Origin: an uncultured Bacteroidota bacterium
Lineage (GTDB): Bacteria; Bacteroidota; Bacteroidia; Chitinophagales; Saprospiraceae
Reading direction: 5' to 3'
NCBI GenBank assembly: GCA_937870795.1
Contig: CALMWS010000281.1
Location: 1 to 35,833, forward strand
DNA length: 35,833 nt
This document shows positions 1-10,976 of this stretch, in pieces; position 1 is the stretch's first letter, and each line of letters opens with the position of its first letter. A program made the translations under genes and the position numbers. The notes under the pieces are model-generated. The model was not told the DNA's origin. It searched no databases and saw only the letters and a program-made list of their open reading frames with translations.

Positions 1-1209
1 CAGTGATCCTGCCTCCTTCAACAGTTGTAGATGTAGCTGTAAATTCTCCGGTGCATACTACCCTGGTCGCTGCCCTTTCAGCTGCCGAACTCGTTACCAC
101 TCTACAAGGTGATGGTCCTTTCACCGTCTTTGCACCTACCGATGCTGCCTTCGCCGCACTACCTGCAGGAACCATCGAAGCCCTATTGGCAGACCCCCAG
201 GGTGCTTTGACCGACATTCTGCTCTACCACACCGCAGGAGCCAATGCGCTTAGCTCAGGCCTCAGCAATGGTCAATTTGTAAAAACCATCAATGGAAAAT
301 CTGTTTCCGTAAAAATCAACAACGAGGGCGTTTTCATCAACAACGCCAAAGTAACCGTGGCCGATGTGATCGCCGATAATGGTGTGGTGCACGTGATCGA
401 TGCAGTGATCCTGCCTCCTTCAACAGTTGTAGATGTAGCTGTAAATTCTCCGGTGCATACTACCCTGGTCGCTGCCCTTTCAGCTGCCGAACTCGTTACC
501 ACTCTACAAGGTGATGGTCCTTTCACCGTCTTTGCACCTACCGATGCTGCCTTCGCCGCACTACCTGCAGGAACCATCGAAGCCCTATTGGCAGACCCCC
601 AGGGTGCTTTGACCGACATTCTGCTCTACCACACCGCAGGAGCCAATGCGCTTAGCTCAGGCCTCAGCAATGGTCAATTTGTAAAAACCATCAATGGAAA
701 ATCTGTTTCCGTAAAAATCAACAACGAGGGCGTTTTCATCAACAACGCCAAAGTAACCGTGGCCGATGTGATCGCCGATAATGGTGTGGTGCACGTGATC
801 GATGCAGTGATCCTGCCTCCTTCAACAGTTGTAGATGTAGCTGTAAATTCTCCGGTGCACACTACCCTGGTCGCTGCCGTTTCAGCTGCCGGACTGTTAC
901 CCACGCTGCAAGGTGATGGTCCTTTTACCGTCTTTGCACCTACCGATGCTGCCTTTGCCGCTCTACCTGCAGGAACAGTAGAAGCATTGCTGGCAGATCC
1001 ACAAGGCCTGCTTACTCAAATATTGTTGTACCATGCTGTAGCAGGCCAGGCCTTTTCAACGGATCTATTCAACGGACAAACCATTGCTACCATCAATGGC
1101 AAGAATATTACGGTTACCATCAATGCTGATGGAGTATTTATCAACAATGCCAAAGTAACGGTAGCAGATGTATTAGCTGACAATGGAGTTGTACATATAA
1201 TCGATGCAG
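1..1209 (+). repeat. Tandem 402-bp fasciclin-domain repeats
   Basis: The unit beginning CAGTGATCCTGCC starts at 1, 403 and 805, a period of exactly 402 bp (134 codons). Read side by side, copies 1 and 2 show no difference over 402 bases. Copy 3 agrees with them for roughly the first 50 bases and then departs at many positions. This suggests a very recent duplication or gene conversion of the left copies. The array continues past the window edge by an unknown number of copies. Confidence 0.95.
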
Positions 1210-1478
1210 TGTTGCTTCCGCCATCTTCAACCCAAAATCAGGATGTTCCGAGTGAAGTTATTGCCTATCCAAACCCAAGTTTGAGAGGATTGACAGTTGA
1301 AGCCGTGAAGGGCGGAAAAATTTCAGTGCAACTGTTTGATCTTATGGGTCGAAGAGTAGAAAGTTCAGAAGCGGAAGGTAAGGTGCAGCTGAACTTTGAT
1401 CAGGCACCCGGTGCCTACATATTGGAGGTCAGAGATGGAGAGCGTAAAATATCCAAACATAGAGTTGTAAAGCTTTGA
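3..1478 (+). CDS. Fasciclin-repeat surface protein, type IX sorted (5' end missing)
   Basis: The gene is open at the left edge, so its start and signal peptide are outside the window. What is visible is 491 residues: three fasciclin (FAS1) domains of 134 residues each, with the FAS1 hallmarks FTVFAPTDAAFAALP and a YHT/YHA segment followed by NGVVHVIDAV near each domain end. A C-terminal domain of about 80 residues begins with VIAYPNPS and ends in a basic KHRVVKL tail, which is the type A sorting domain recognised by the type IX secretion system. FAS1 domains usually mediate adhesion to matrix or other cells, so a cell-surface adhesin is the likely role (inference). The first two domains are identical in DNA as well as protein; the third has diverged. 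A strong hairpin terminator follows the stop codon. Confidence 0.93.
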   Translation: MILPPSTVVDVAVNSPVHTTLVAALSAAELVTTLQGDGPFTVFAPTDAAFAALPAGTIEALLADPQGALTDILLYHTAGANALSSGLSNGQFVKTINGKSVSVKINNEGVFINNAKVTVADVIADNGVVHVIDAVILPPSTVVDVAVNSPVHTTLVAALSAAELVTTLQGDGPFTVFAPTDAAFAALPAGTIEALLADPQGALTDILLYHTAGANALSSGLSNGQFVKTINGKSVSVKINNEGVFINNAKVTVADVIADNGVVHVIDAVILPPSTVVDVAVNSPVHTTLVAAVSAAGLLPTLQGDGPFTVFAPTDAAFAALPAGTVEALLADPQGLLTQILLYHAVAGQAFSTDLFNGQTIATINGKNITVTINADGVFINNAKVTVADVLADNGVVHIIDAVLLPPSSTQNQDVPSEVIAYPNPSLRGLTVEAVKGGKISVQLFDLMGRRVESSEAEGKVQLNFDQAPGAYILEVRDGERKISKHRVVKL

Positions 1479-1501
1479 TAAAAAACAGCTTTGTTTTTGT
1501 A

Positions 1502-1537
1502 CGCCCTGGTGCAAATGTGTACCGGGGCGTTTTATTT
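1502..1537 (+). terminator. Intrinsic terminator of the fasciclin gene
   Basis: A 9-base-pair stem (CGCCCTGGT at 1502-1510 with ACCGGGGCG at 1521-1529, one T-G wobble) encloses a 10-base loop and is followed directly by TTTTATTTT. It lies 24 bases after the stop codon of the fasciclin gene. Confidence 0.9.
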
Positions 1538-1543
1538 TACCCC

Positions 1544-1567
1544 AAAAAAAAGCCCCATAACGGGGCT
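1544..1567 (-). terminator. Intrinsic terminator of sucD
   Basis: On the minus strand AGCCCC (1567-1562), a five-base loop and GGGGCT (1556-1551) form a GC-rich stem followed by a run of T. It lies about 20 bases after the sucD stop, back to back with the plus-strand terminator of the facing gene. Confidence 0.9.
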
Positions 1568-1588
1568 GATATTTTACAACTGTGTTGT

Positions 1589-2467
1589 TTATTTTGATCC
1601 TAGAACTCTTGCCATAGTTTCACCAATTTCAGCCGGGCTTTTTACTACCACTATGCCATTTTCTTCCAAAATTCGCATCTTGGCCTCTGCTGTATCATCG
1701 TGTCCTCCTACTATGGCTCCAGCATGTCCCATGGTCCTGCCTTTAGGAGCAGTTTGACCAGCAATAAAGCCTACTACTGGTTTTTTATTTCCTGTTTCCC
1801 GGATGTATTTAGCAGCCAATGCTTCGTAATTTCCACCAATTTCGCCAATCAATACGATGCCATCTGTTTCAGGATCCTCCATCAACAACTTGACAGCTTC
1901 TCGGGTGGGAGTACCAATAATAGGATCACCCCCTATACCTATGGCTGTAGATATGCCCAGTCCGGCTTTAACAATCTGGTCTGCTGCCTCATAGGTAAGC
2001 GTACCGGATTTTGAAACCACACCGATCCTTCCTTTTTTGAACACAAAGCCGGGCATGATGCCTACTTTGGCTTCACCCGGTGTAATAACGCCAGGGCAGT
2101 TGGGGCCTATGAGTGTAACGGGATACTGTTCGAGGTATGCCTTGACTTTGACCATATCCTGAACAGGAATTCCTTCGGTAATGCAAATTATGACTTTGAT
2201 CCCACCTTCTGCAGACTCCATGATGGCATCAGGTGCAAAAGCAGGGGGAACAAAAATGATGGATACATCGGCTCCAGTTGCATTCACTGCCTCCTGAACT
2301 GTATTAAAAACCGGCTTACCCAGGTGCGTTGTGCCACCTTTACCAGGAGTAACACCTCCAACAACAGGACTGCCATATTCAATCATTTGTTCGGCATGAA
2401 AGCTTCCTTCTTTGCCGGTAAATCCTTGTACAATGATTTTTGAATCTTTGTTTACGAGTACGCTCAT
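1589..2467 (-). CDS. sucD: Succinate-CoA ligase (ADP-forming) subunit alpha
   Basis: This is the alpha subunit of succinyl-CoA synthetase, which interconverts succinyl-CoA and succinate with substrate-level phosphorylation in the citric acid cycle. At 292 residues it has the usual length. The N-terminal CoA-binding Rossmann part begins with [11 protein letters not shown] (residues 11-21), [12 protein letters not shown] follows at 121-132, and the phosphorylated active-site histidine is H248 in [13 protein letters not shown]. The start ATG lies three bases after the upstream FtsB-like gene, so the two are co-transcribed. The beta subunit gene sucC is not in the window, so the heterodimer partner must be encoded elsewhere. 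Confidence 0.97.
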   Translation of the reverse strand: MSVLVNKDSKIIVQGFTGKEGSFHAEQMIEYGSPVVGGVTPGKGGTTHLGKPVFNTVQEAVNATGADVSIIFVPPAFAPDAIMESAEGGIKVIICITEGIPVQDMVKVKAYLEQYPVTLIGPNCPGVITPGEAKVGIMPGFVFKKGRIGVVSKSGTLTYEAADQIVKAGLGISTAIGIGGDPIIGTPTREAVKLLMEDPETDGIVLIGEIGGNYEALAAKYIRETGNKKPVVGFIAGQTAPKGRTMGHAGAIVGGHDDTAEAKMRILEENGIVVVKSPAEIGETMARVLGSK

Positions 2468-2470
2468 AAA

Positions 2471-2794
2471 TTATTTTGTTCTTTCAATAATGAAAACTTC
2501 TTCGTCTTCTTTGTGCATGAAATATTTTTCCCTTGCATATTTTTCTTTGTTGTTTTCAAGGTCGATTTTATCAGCCTTGGCAACTTCAATGTTCTTTTTC
2601 AAATCTACCTTTTCATTTTCCAACCTGGAAATGGTACGACTGAGTTGATAAGAATCCCAAAAACTATGGGTGTCAAATACACCTACCCAAACCACAAATA
2701 ATAAAGTGACCAGGGTAAATTTATTGACAAACCGGGGATGAATGTGCAAATGACGATACAGCACTTGCTGCAGTAGTTTCATAATTGAGCCCAT
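2471..2794 (-). CDS. FtsB/DivIC-like septum formation initiator
   Basis: This small protein (107 residues) has one hydrophobic segment (about residues 26-42, FTLVTLLFVVWVGVF) and then a charged coiled-coil stretch (about 50-90, rich in K, E, L and N). It ends with a conserved-looking YAREKYFMHKEDEEVFIIE segment. This is the layout of FtsB/DivIC proteins, which sit in the inner membrane with the coiled coil outside and help recruit and activate the divisome with FtsL and FtsQ. Two starts are possible: the ATG at 2794 or one four codons later (2782). It is the first gene of a two-gene unit with sucD, behind the eno terminator. Confidence 0.85.
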   Translation of the reverse strand: MGSIMKLLQQVLYRHLHIHPRFVNKFTLVTLLFVVWVGVFDTHSFWDSYQLSRTISRLENEKVDLKKNIEVAKADKIDLENNKEKYAREKYFMHKEDEEVFIIERTK

Positions 2795-2810
2795 TAATTA
2801 AAAATTTCGG

Positions 2811-2818
2811 TAAAGATA
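2811..2818 (-). promoter_or_regulatory. Possible -7 box for the ftsB-like/sucD unit
   Basis: On the minus strand the sequence reads TATCTTTA, close to the Bacteroidota -7 consensus TAnnTTTG, 16 bases before the ATG. A promoter is needed here because a terminator closes eno just upstream. No clear -33 element was seen. Confidence 0.45.
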
Positions 2819-2888
2819 CACTTTTTTAATATCTGACTGACCAGAAATGCCTTAAAAAAGCCATTGTAGTCTGCATTATCCTTTGGAT

Positions 2889-2924
2889 AAAAAAAAGAGT
2901 CCCTTGCACATTCACAAAGGACTC
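2889..2924 (-). terminator. Intrinsic terminator of the carA-eno unit
   Basis: On the minus strand GAGTCCTTTG (2924-2915) pairs with CAAGGGACTC (2906-2897) with one mismatch around an 8-base loop, and eight T residues follow (2896-2889). It lies about 20 bases after the eno stop. Confidence 0.88.
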
Positions 2925-2943
2925 AAATATTTTAAGCTGCTAT

Positions 2944-5347
<2,404 letters not shown>

Positions 5348-5372
5348 TCTGTGTGAAAGATAAATCCAAAGG

Positions 5373-5380
5373 CAAATATA
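5373..5380 (-). promoter_or_regulatory. -7 promoter box of carA-eno
   Basis: The minus strand reads TATATTTG, a perfect match to the Bacteroidota -7 consensus TAnnTTTG, 25 bases before the carA ATG. The upstream -33 TTTG is not obvious. Confidence 0.6.
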
Positions 5381-5492
5381 ACTTTAATTCTGTGCGTGTA
5401 AAAGATTATCGACATTTTTAATATTAATGGTAAAATAAATTAGGTTCTGCCAAATAAAATTTCAAACTCTATGGCAAACAGATAGAAATTTT

Positions 5493-5540
5493 GTCAATTG
5501 ACCAAACCGGATAAGGTAGCCACCAAAGAAAATTTGGTGC
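5493..5540. promoter_or_regulatory. Palindrome and hairpin in the carA/sbcD spacer
   Basis: The 286-base spacer between divergent carA and sbcD contains a perfect 10-base palindrome GTCAATTGAC (5493-5502). It also contains a 7-bp hairpin, CACCAAA and TTTGGTG around GAAAA (5522-5540), with no T-run after it. These could be regulator sites or a leader structure, but either could also arise by chance in A/T-rich DNA. Nothing else was seen in this spacer except the promoter boxes. Confidence 0.3.
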
Positions 5541-5598
5541 TCAGGGAAATTTGAATCTTGCGGTTCGGTTGGGCATACCCCATTCGGATAATTTTTAC

Positions 5599-5606
5599 TA
5601 TGTTTA
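5599..5606 (+). promoter_or_regulatory. Possible -7 box of sbcDC
   Basis: TATGTTTA resembles the TAnnTTTG consensus (last base A) and lies 27 bases before the sbcD start codon. The same TTTA variant is found before several other genes in the window. Confidence 0.45.
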
Positions 5607-5633
5607 CTTCCAAAGTTAAACAGCAACTAAGCT

Positions 5634-6845
5634 TTGAAAATCATACACACTGCTGATTGGCACCTGGGCAAGGAACTGCATCAAAATTCATTGGAGGCAG
5701 ACCATGCGCTGTTTTTGGATTGGTTGCAGGAATGTATTCGTGAGCAGCAAGTAGATGTTTTGCTCATTGCCGGAGATGTATTTGATCACGCCAACCCATC
5801 TAATGAAGCGAGAAAGATGTATTTTACTTTTCTTACCCGCATGGCTGCATTGGGTGTTCAGGTGGTGGTCATTGGTGGCAATCATGATTCTGTGCAAATG
5901 CTCTCATCTTCCAGCGAATTGCTCGACCTTTTAAATGTGCATGTGGTGGGAGGACTTGCTCAGGAAGAAGATAGAATCATTCTGCCCCTTAAAGACAGGC
6001 AAGGAAAAGACAGAGCCTGGTGTGTGGCCCTTCCTTTTCTAAGAGATCGTGATTTGAGGGCATACAAGCCCGGAGAAAGTCATGCTGAACGAATTGATGC
6101 CGTAAGGTCGGGCATTGTTTATACTTATGAACACTACCGCAGCAAATGTGACGAAAAAAACAGCTCTAAATTACCTGTGATTGGTATGGGGCATCTTTAC
6201 CTGCAGGGAGCCAATACTTCTGAGAGCGAACGGGAGGTACAATTAGGCAATGCAGCCGCCGTGGCGTCATCTTCTCTGGCAGGAATGTTTGATTATCTGG
6301 CATTGGGACACATCCACAAGCCTCAACAATTTGACCAGGGAAAGATCCGATACAGCGGCTCCCCAATTTCACTCAGTTTCTCCGAAAGGAAAGATACCAA
6401 ATGGGTGGTAATGATCGAGGTTGATGGGTCAGAACTGACCCTGCAAAATCTTGAAGTTCCCGTATTCCGAAAACTCGTAAAAAGAGAAGGTAGCTGGGAA
6501 TCGATAAGGCAACAATTTGAAGTTGAGGAAACGCAGCATCCATTACCCACACTCTACGATCTCGAAATAACTGCAGAATTAAGTCGAGTACCTGAGATTG
6601 AGTCCGACATTCAAAAGTTGAGAGACCGGGGTTTTGTTATAGCCCGGAGAAAGATCACAACTCCGAATGAAACAACCCAACTTTCTGCACTCGTCGGCAG
6701 TGTCAGCGATTTGAAAGAGTTGCAACCCTGGGATGTATTTGACAAAAAATTATCCACCCAAGAATTAAGCGAGGAACAGTTGGAATCGTTACGGTTTGTT
6801 TATGCGGAAATTTTAGAAGAAATCCTCCAAAGCCCCTCACAATGA
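5634..6845 (+). CDS. sbcD: Exonuclease subunit SbcD (Mre11-type nuclease)
   Basis: SbcD is the Mn-dependent nuclease of the SbcCD complex, which opens hairpins and trims blocked or protein-bound double-strand DNA ends. The 403-residue protein has the calcineurin-like phosphoesterase motifs in order: D8-W-H10, AGDVFDHANP (D48), GGNHD (N83, H84, D85), GMGHLY and LALGHIHKPQ. The start is a TTG, supported because translation from it gives the invariant family N-terminus MKIIHTADWHLG and no ATG precedes it in frame. Its last codons overlap the sbcC start by four bases (ATGA), which suggests translational coupling. About 100 residues follow the nuclease domain and probably include the capping and SbcC-binding region. 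Confidence 0.96.
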   Translation: MKIIHTADWHLGKELHQNSLEADHALFLDWLQECIREQQVDVLLIAGDVFDHANPSNEARKMYFTFLTRMAALGVQVVVIGGNHDSVQMLSSSSELLDLLNVHVVGGLAQEEDRIILPLKDRQGKDRAWCVALPFLRDRDLRAYKPGESHAERIDAVRSGIVYTYEHYRSKCDEKNSSKLPVIGMGHLYLQGANTSESEREVQLGNAAAVASSSLAGMFDYLALGHIHKPQQFDQGKIRYSGSPISLSFSERKDTKWVVMIEVDGSELTLQNLEVPVFRKLVKREGSWESIRQQFEVEETQHPLPTLYDLEITAELSRVPEIESDIQKLRDRGFVIARRKITTPNETTQLSALVGSVSDLKELQPWDVFDKKLSTQELSEEQLESLRFVYAEILEEILQSPSQ

Positions 6846-9800
6846 AAATATTAAGCCTGAGATTCACCAACATCAATAGCCTTAAAGGAGACCATTACCT
6901 TTCCTTTCAGGAGCCCCCACTTTCTGCATCGGGATTGATTCTCATAACCGGGCCTACGGGTGCCGGCAAATCTACCTTGCTGGATGTCATCAGTCTTGCT
7001 TTGTACAATCGCATTCCCAGGCTGCCTCCTTTGTCTAAAAAAGAGGTAGGAGAACTCAATTCTATCATGACCCATCATACCCGTGAAGCGAGGGCTGAAG
7101 TAAGCTATGAAAGCAATGGTCAACGATATATTTCGCGCTGGTCAATAGAAATTAATCGCAATGGCAATCTTAATGATTACCATATGGAGATCTGGCATGA
7201 AAACAGCCAGCAACTTCTTGACCTGAAAAAATCGGAGGTAGCAGCCAAAAATGCAGAGATCATAGGCTTAAACTACGAACAATTCATTAAATCCATTGTA
7301 CTAAGTCAGGGAGAATTCGCTCAGTTTTTAAAGGCCAAACACGAAGACAGGTCTGAGCTCCTGGAAAAAATTACAGGTACCGAAATATACAGACATATTG
7401 GCAAAAAAGCATTTGAAAAACACAAAGAAGCCCGACAGCAATTGAACATGATTCAGGAACTGTTTCAACAGCTACCTGAAGTTTCAGAAGAAGAAGTCAA
7501 ACAACTGGAAGCTTACAATCTTGCTACAGAAAAAGAACTCCAACGATTAAGTACTGAGATAAACCAGTGGGGCCAGATGGTGATGCGGGCGGATCAGGCC
7601 AACCAACAAATGACAGCGCTCACCGCCGCCAAAGATGCCCTTCAAACGTGGCATTCGCAAAGCTCAGATATGGATGAACGAAAGCAGCTCATCCAACAAT
7701 ATGAACAACTTCTTGCCCTGAGTGGTGACATCCATTTGTTAAAGGCTGCTGCATCAGAAGTGCAAACCCTAAAATCAAAAACCGAGGAAAACAAAGAATT
7801 TGCCTTACGCATCGAAAAAGAAATCCTGGTCATCCAAAACAGGTTTCAAGAGCTGTTGAAAATGCCTTGGGAAACAGATGCTATACTTCATAAGATCGAA
7901 GAGATTCGGGAAAAAAATGCTGCCTTTCAAAGCCAGTTGGATGTACTGCTCAAGAAAGGAAGTCAATTGAGGCAACAAACCGATCAATATGTAAAGGTGT
8001 TAAATGAAGGGCTCAGACAATGGTACCTACCCAATATTCCTGCACAGCAAGCGATTGAATCGCTCAATACAATGATCGAACAATGGAGCAATCAAATACC
8101 AGAACCGCCAGAGGACCTGACCGTTTTGTCTGAACAATTGACTAAGCTGACTAATCAAAAAATCAGCTTAGCCGAAGCCGTAATCTGGTCGGAGAAAGTT
8201 ACCCAGCTCAAAACAGAATCAGAAACATTGAAGCAGCAGCTTACCTTGATGCACGATGAAAGCAAGGTAGTAACCCAAAACATAGCTGCAACACAACAGA
8301 AGGCAAGTCAAACGACCGAAGAAATCAACACGCTTAGAAAAGAAAAAGAGCAAAGGTTGCAGCAGATCTCCCTCAACGAATTGCGTAGCAACCTGCAGGA
8401 AGATCAGCCTTGCCCTTTGTGTGGTTCTACCTTACACCCTTACTGCGACGATTCGTTGACTTTTGTCATTGGCAACCTCGAAATTGATTTGCACAAAAAA
8501 GAAATGCAGTACCAGGAATTGGATCGTGCACTAAGAGGCCTACTAGCCCTCGAAAGCTCCCTGTCGGCACAAATAACATTAAGCGAAACCCGGCATGCCA
8601 GTGTTCAAAACGAAAAAAACATTATCCTCCAAAAGTTGGATGATGCGGGATGGGGAGACAAAGATAGCCCAACACTCTCTGCCCAATTGGCCACTGCCAA
8701 TGAAGAAGCAAAAAAAATACAATTCATCATCACGGCCAAACAAAATACACAACAACTAATCCCTTTGAAAAGTGCTTATGAAGAGTTGTTGCAAACCAAA
8801 AACCAATATGATGAAATCGTAACAGAGAGAGAAAAGAGTCTCCCCTCCGCCAAAGAGTGGGATGAGATGAAATCAGCTTTACAACGTTACCAGCAACTTC
8901 AGCAGGAAGCAACGGCCAGGCAAAATATGTTAAAAGATTTAGTTCAAAGAACTGAAGACACTGAAGCAAGAATAAGCCTATTGAATCAAAATCTACTGAA
9001 ACCGCTACAGGCTTTAAATATCCACGATTATCAACAAGCCTTCGCCATCCTGTCTGAAAAACAAGCGTTTGAAAAAAACAAAGAAATAATACAAGATTAT
9101 GAAAGGCAAGGCAGTGCGTTAAAACAAAAGAAAGAAAGTCTGGAACAGGAAATTGCCCTTGCAACAAATAATCTGCCGGAGCTTAGTCAATGGCCGGACC
9201 TTAAACTGCATTGGGAAAATATGAAAAATCAAGCTCAACAACTCACCGAATCAAGAGGGAGTATTTCTGAAAAAATTAAGCAGTGGCACCAGGCGAAGGA
9301 CAGGCAAGACGACTTGGTAAAGCAAAAAGAACTCGCCTCTATACAGGTCAAAAAATACGAACTGCTTAACCAATTGATAGGCGATGCAACCGGTAAAACC
9401 TTTTCCAATTACGCCCAGGAGCTCACCATGCAACACATCATCTTACTGGCCAATCGAAGACTCACAGGCTTAACCGATCGGTACCAGCTTGTATTGCCGG
9501 TACAGGATGGCAGAACAGATTTGTATGTAAGTGATTTATACCTGGGGGGTACAGAAAGAAGTGTAAAAACACTGTCCGGCGGTGAGACCTTTATACTTTC
9601 CCTTGCACTGGCACTCAGCCTTAGCGATCTTGCTTCAAGGAATGTAAGGCTAGATTCACTTTTTATAGATGAAGGATTTGGAACGCTTGACAATGACACC
9701 CTTGATACAGTCATTTCAACGCTTGAGAAACTACAGGAGGAAAACGAAAAAACCATAGCCATTATCTCACACGTAGACTCTTTAAAAGAGCGCATCGTCA

Positions 9801-9856
9801 GTCAAATAAGACTGATAAGGGATACCAGTGGTATTAGCAGGATCCAGTTGGTCTGA
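6842..9856 (+). CDS. sbcC: Exonuclease subunit SbcC (Rad50-type ATPase)
   Basis: SbcC is the SMC-like ATPase partner of SbcD in processing double-strand DNA ends. The 1004-residue protein shows a Walker A motif GPTGAGKST (residues 37-45) and a Q-loop region VLSQGEFAQFL. Long coiled coils are split by a zinc-hook CPLC (C524 and C527). The ABC signature LSGGE lies at about 911, and the Walker B/D-loop LFIDEGFGTLD follows about 30 residues later. The length is normal for the family. Its stop is 15 bases from the stop of the facing ABC ATPase gene, with no room for a classic terminator between them. Confidence 0.97.
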   Translation: MKILSLRFTNINSLKGDHYLSFQEPPLSASGLILITGPTGAGKSTLLDVISLALYNRIPRLPPLSKKEVGELNSIMTHHTREARAEVSYESNGQRYISRWSIEINRNGNLNDYHMEIWHENSQQLLDLKKSEVAAKNAEIIGLNYEQFIKSIVLSQGEFAQFLKAKHEDRSELLEKITGTEIYRHIGKKAFEKHKEARQQLNMIQELFQQLPEVSEEEVKQLEAYNLATEKELQRLSTEINQWGQMVMRADQANQQMTALTAAKDALQTWHSQSSDMDERKQLIQQYEQLLALSGDIHLLKAAASEVQTLKSKTEENKEFALRIEKEILVIQNRFQELLKMPWETDAILHKIEEIREKNAAFQSQLDVLLKKGSQLRQQTDQYVKVLNEGLRQWYLPNIPAQQAIESLNTMIEQWSNQIPEPPEDLTVLSEQLTKLTNQKISLAEAVIWSEKVTQLKTESETLKQQLTLMHDESKVVTQNIAATQQKASQTTEEINTLRKEKEQRLQQISLNELRSNLQEDQPCPLCGSTLHPYCDDSLTFVIGNLEIDLHKKEMQYQELDRALRGLLALESSLSAQITLSETRHASVQNEKNIILQKLDDAGWGDKDSPTLSAQLATANEEAKKIQFIITAKQNTQQLIPLKSAYEELLQTKNQYDEIVTEREKSLPSAKEWDEMKSALQRYQQLQQEATARQNMLKDLVQRTEDTEARISLLNQNLLKPLQALNIHDYQQAFAILSEKQAFEKNKEIIQDYERQGSALKQKKESLEQEIALATNNLPELSQWPDLKLHWENMKNQAQQLTESRGSISEKIKQWHQAKDRQDDLVKQKELASIQVKKYELLNQLIGDATGKTFSNYAQELTMQHIILLANRRLTGLTDRYQLVLPVQDGRTDLYVSDLYLGGTERSVKTLSGGETFILSLALALSLSDLASRNVRLDSLFIDEGFGTLDNDTLDTVISTLEKLQEENEKTIAIISHVDSLKERIVSQIRLIRDTSGISRIQLV

Positions 9857-9871
9857 GTAGTATAAATATTT

Positions 9872-10570
9872 TTATGCAGTCGTAACTTCTGCTTTCGTTA
9901 CATCCGACTCCATCAAGCCATCCCTCAATTTGATGATGCGATGGGCGTACTCTGCAATATCGGGTTCGTGGGTTACCAAAATGACTGTATTGCCATTTTT
10001 ATGTATTTTTTCAAAAATAGACATGATTTCAATAGAAGTCTTGGTATCCAGATTACCCGTGGGTTCATCGGCCAGGATGATGGCGGGGTCATTAACCAAG
10101 GCCCTTGCGATGGCTACCCTTTGTCTCTGACCGCCCGACAGCTCGTTGGGTTTGTGGTGCATGCGGTCGGCAAGTCCTACTACTTCAAGTACCCGGGCAG
10201 CTTTTTCCAGTCTTTCATCTTTGCCTATGCCGGAATACACCAAAGGCAAGGCTACATTTTCCAGTGCCGACATCCGCGGTAGCAAGTTAAAAGTTTGAAA
10301 AACAAAGCCAATGAGTTTATTCCTCACTTCTGCGAGTTCAGCATCGGACATTTCGCTGACCACATTGTCGTTGAGAACATACTCTCCTTCTGAAGGAGTA
10401 TCCAGGCAACCCAGCAAATTCATGAGGGTAGATTTGCCTGAGCCCGAAGGTCCCATCAACGCAACGTATTCGTTTTTCTCGATAGAGAGACTTACCCCTT
10501 TTAATGCCTGAACGATTTCCTCCCCCATGCGGTAGGTCTTGGTAAGATTGGTAATTTTGATTAAGGACAT
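9872..10570 (-). CDS. ABC transporter ATP-binding protein, LolD/MacB type
   Basis: This 232-residue ATPase belongs to the FtsE/LolD/MacB subgroup. It has Walker [10 protein letters not shown] with the MNLLGCLD that typically follows in this group, the Q-loop [18 protein letters not shown], the signature [15 protein letters not shown], Walker [13 protein letters not shown] and the H-loop VILVTHEPD. Relatives power extraction of lipoproteins from the inner membrane or export of peptides and macrolides, always with a separate permease. No permease lies beside it, so its substrate cannot be read from context. It is nine bases downstream of gatC and probably co-transcribed with it. Confidence 0.92.
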   Translation of the reverse strand: MSLIKITNLTKTYRMGEEIVQALKGVSLSIEKNEYVALMGPSGSGKSTLMNLLGCLDTPSEGEYVLNDNVVSEMSDAELAEVRNKLIGFVFQTFNLLPRMSALENVALPLVYSGIGKDERLEKAARVLEVVGLADRMHHKPNELSGGQRQRVAIARALVNDPAIILADEPTGNLDTKTSIEIMSIFEKIHKNGNTVILVTHEPDIAEYAHRIIKLRDGLMESDVTKAEVTTA

Positions 10571-10579
10571 AATTTTTAT

Positions 10580-10870
10580 TTAGGTCTCGATTACCTTTGG
10601 TACTGCCACAGCATGGTTGTACATCAAAGGGGCTATGCCGGAGAGCGTCTGAACTGAAATACCCTCCTGAATTTCATCTTCCCGCCAGTTGTCTTGAACA
10701 TCAGAGAGGTAGATCAGGGGTTCCAGTCCTTCGGTATCCACAGCAGCAATGGTATCGAACATAGAAATTACTTTTTCAAGTTCAAGCTTCATGCTTTCTG
10801 CTTCTTCCTTACTCAAATCCAGTTTTGCCAGATTTTGTAGCTTCAAAATTAATGCATCATCAACAACCAT
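10580..10870 (-). CDS. gatC: Glutamyl-tRNA(Gln)/aspartyl-tRNA(Asn) amidotransferase subunit C
   Basis: GatC is the small structural subunit that links GatA and GatB in the enzyme amidating mischarged Glu-tRNA(Gln) (and Asp-tRNA(Asn)). The 96-residue protein matches the family: an N-terminal helix with LAKLDLSKEEAESMKLELEKVISMFDTI, then a VDTEGLEPL segment and a C-terminal part with APLMYNHAVAVPKVIET. The family usually has the LREDEV motif near the middle, and here the corresponding stretch is NWREDEIQEG. gatA and gatB are not in the window. It leads a two-gene unit with the ABC ATPase and is divergent from the deoxynucleoside kinase. Confidence 0.92.
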   Translation of the reverse strand: MVVDDALILKLQNLAKLDLSKEEAESMKLELEKVISMFDTIAAVDTEGLEPLIYLSDVQDNWREDEIQEGISVQTLSGIAPLMYNHAVAVPKVIET

Positions 10871-10905
10871 GCGCTGAAATTCGATGTGGGTGGGTTAAAC
10901 TTCGC

Positions 10906-10913
10906 CAAAGGTA
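10906..10913 (-). promoter_or_regulatory. -7 promoter box of gatC
   Basis: The minus strand reads TACCTTTG, a full match to TAnnTTTG, 35 bases before the gatC ATG. Confidence 0.5.
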
Positions 10914-10943
10914 TAAAAAATGGGGGAAATACGATTCTTTTTG

Positions 10944-10951
10944 TACTTTTG
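10944..10951 (+). promoter_or_regulatory. -7 promoter box of the deoxynucleoside kinase
   Basis: TACTTTTG fully matches TAnnTTTG and lies 25 bases before the first ATG of the kinase gene. With the oppositely directed gatC box it forms a divergent promoter in a spacer of about 106 bases. Confidence 0.5.
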
Positions 10952-10976
10952 TCGCACTCCGATCGAGTGAAAAAGA

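Noticed and set aside
272-904. Open frames on the minus strand of the fasciclin repeats
   Set aside because: They are antisense shadows created by the repeated coding sequence and its codon bias, with no family features and no initiation signals.
5634-9856. Phage-defence system around the SMC-like sbcC gene
   Set aside because: The zinc hook, overlap with sbcD and full-length nuclease motifs identify ordinary SbcCD repair genes; no defence neighbours.
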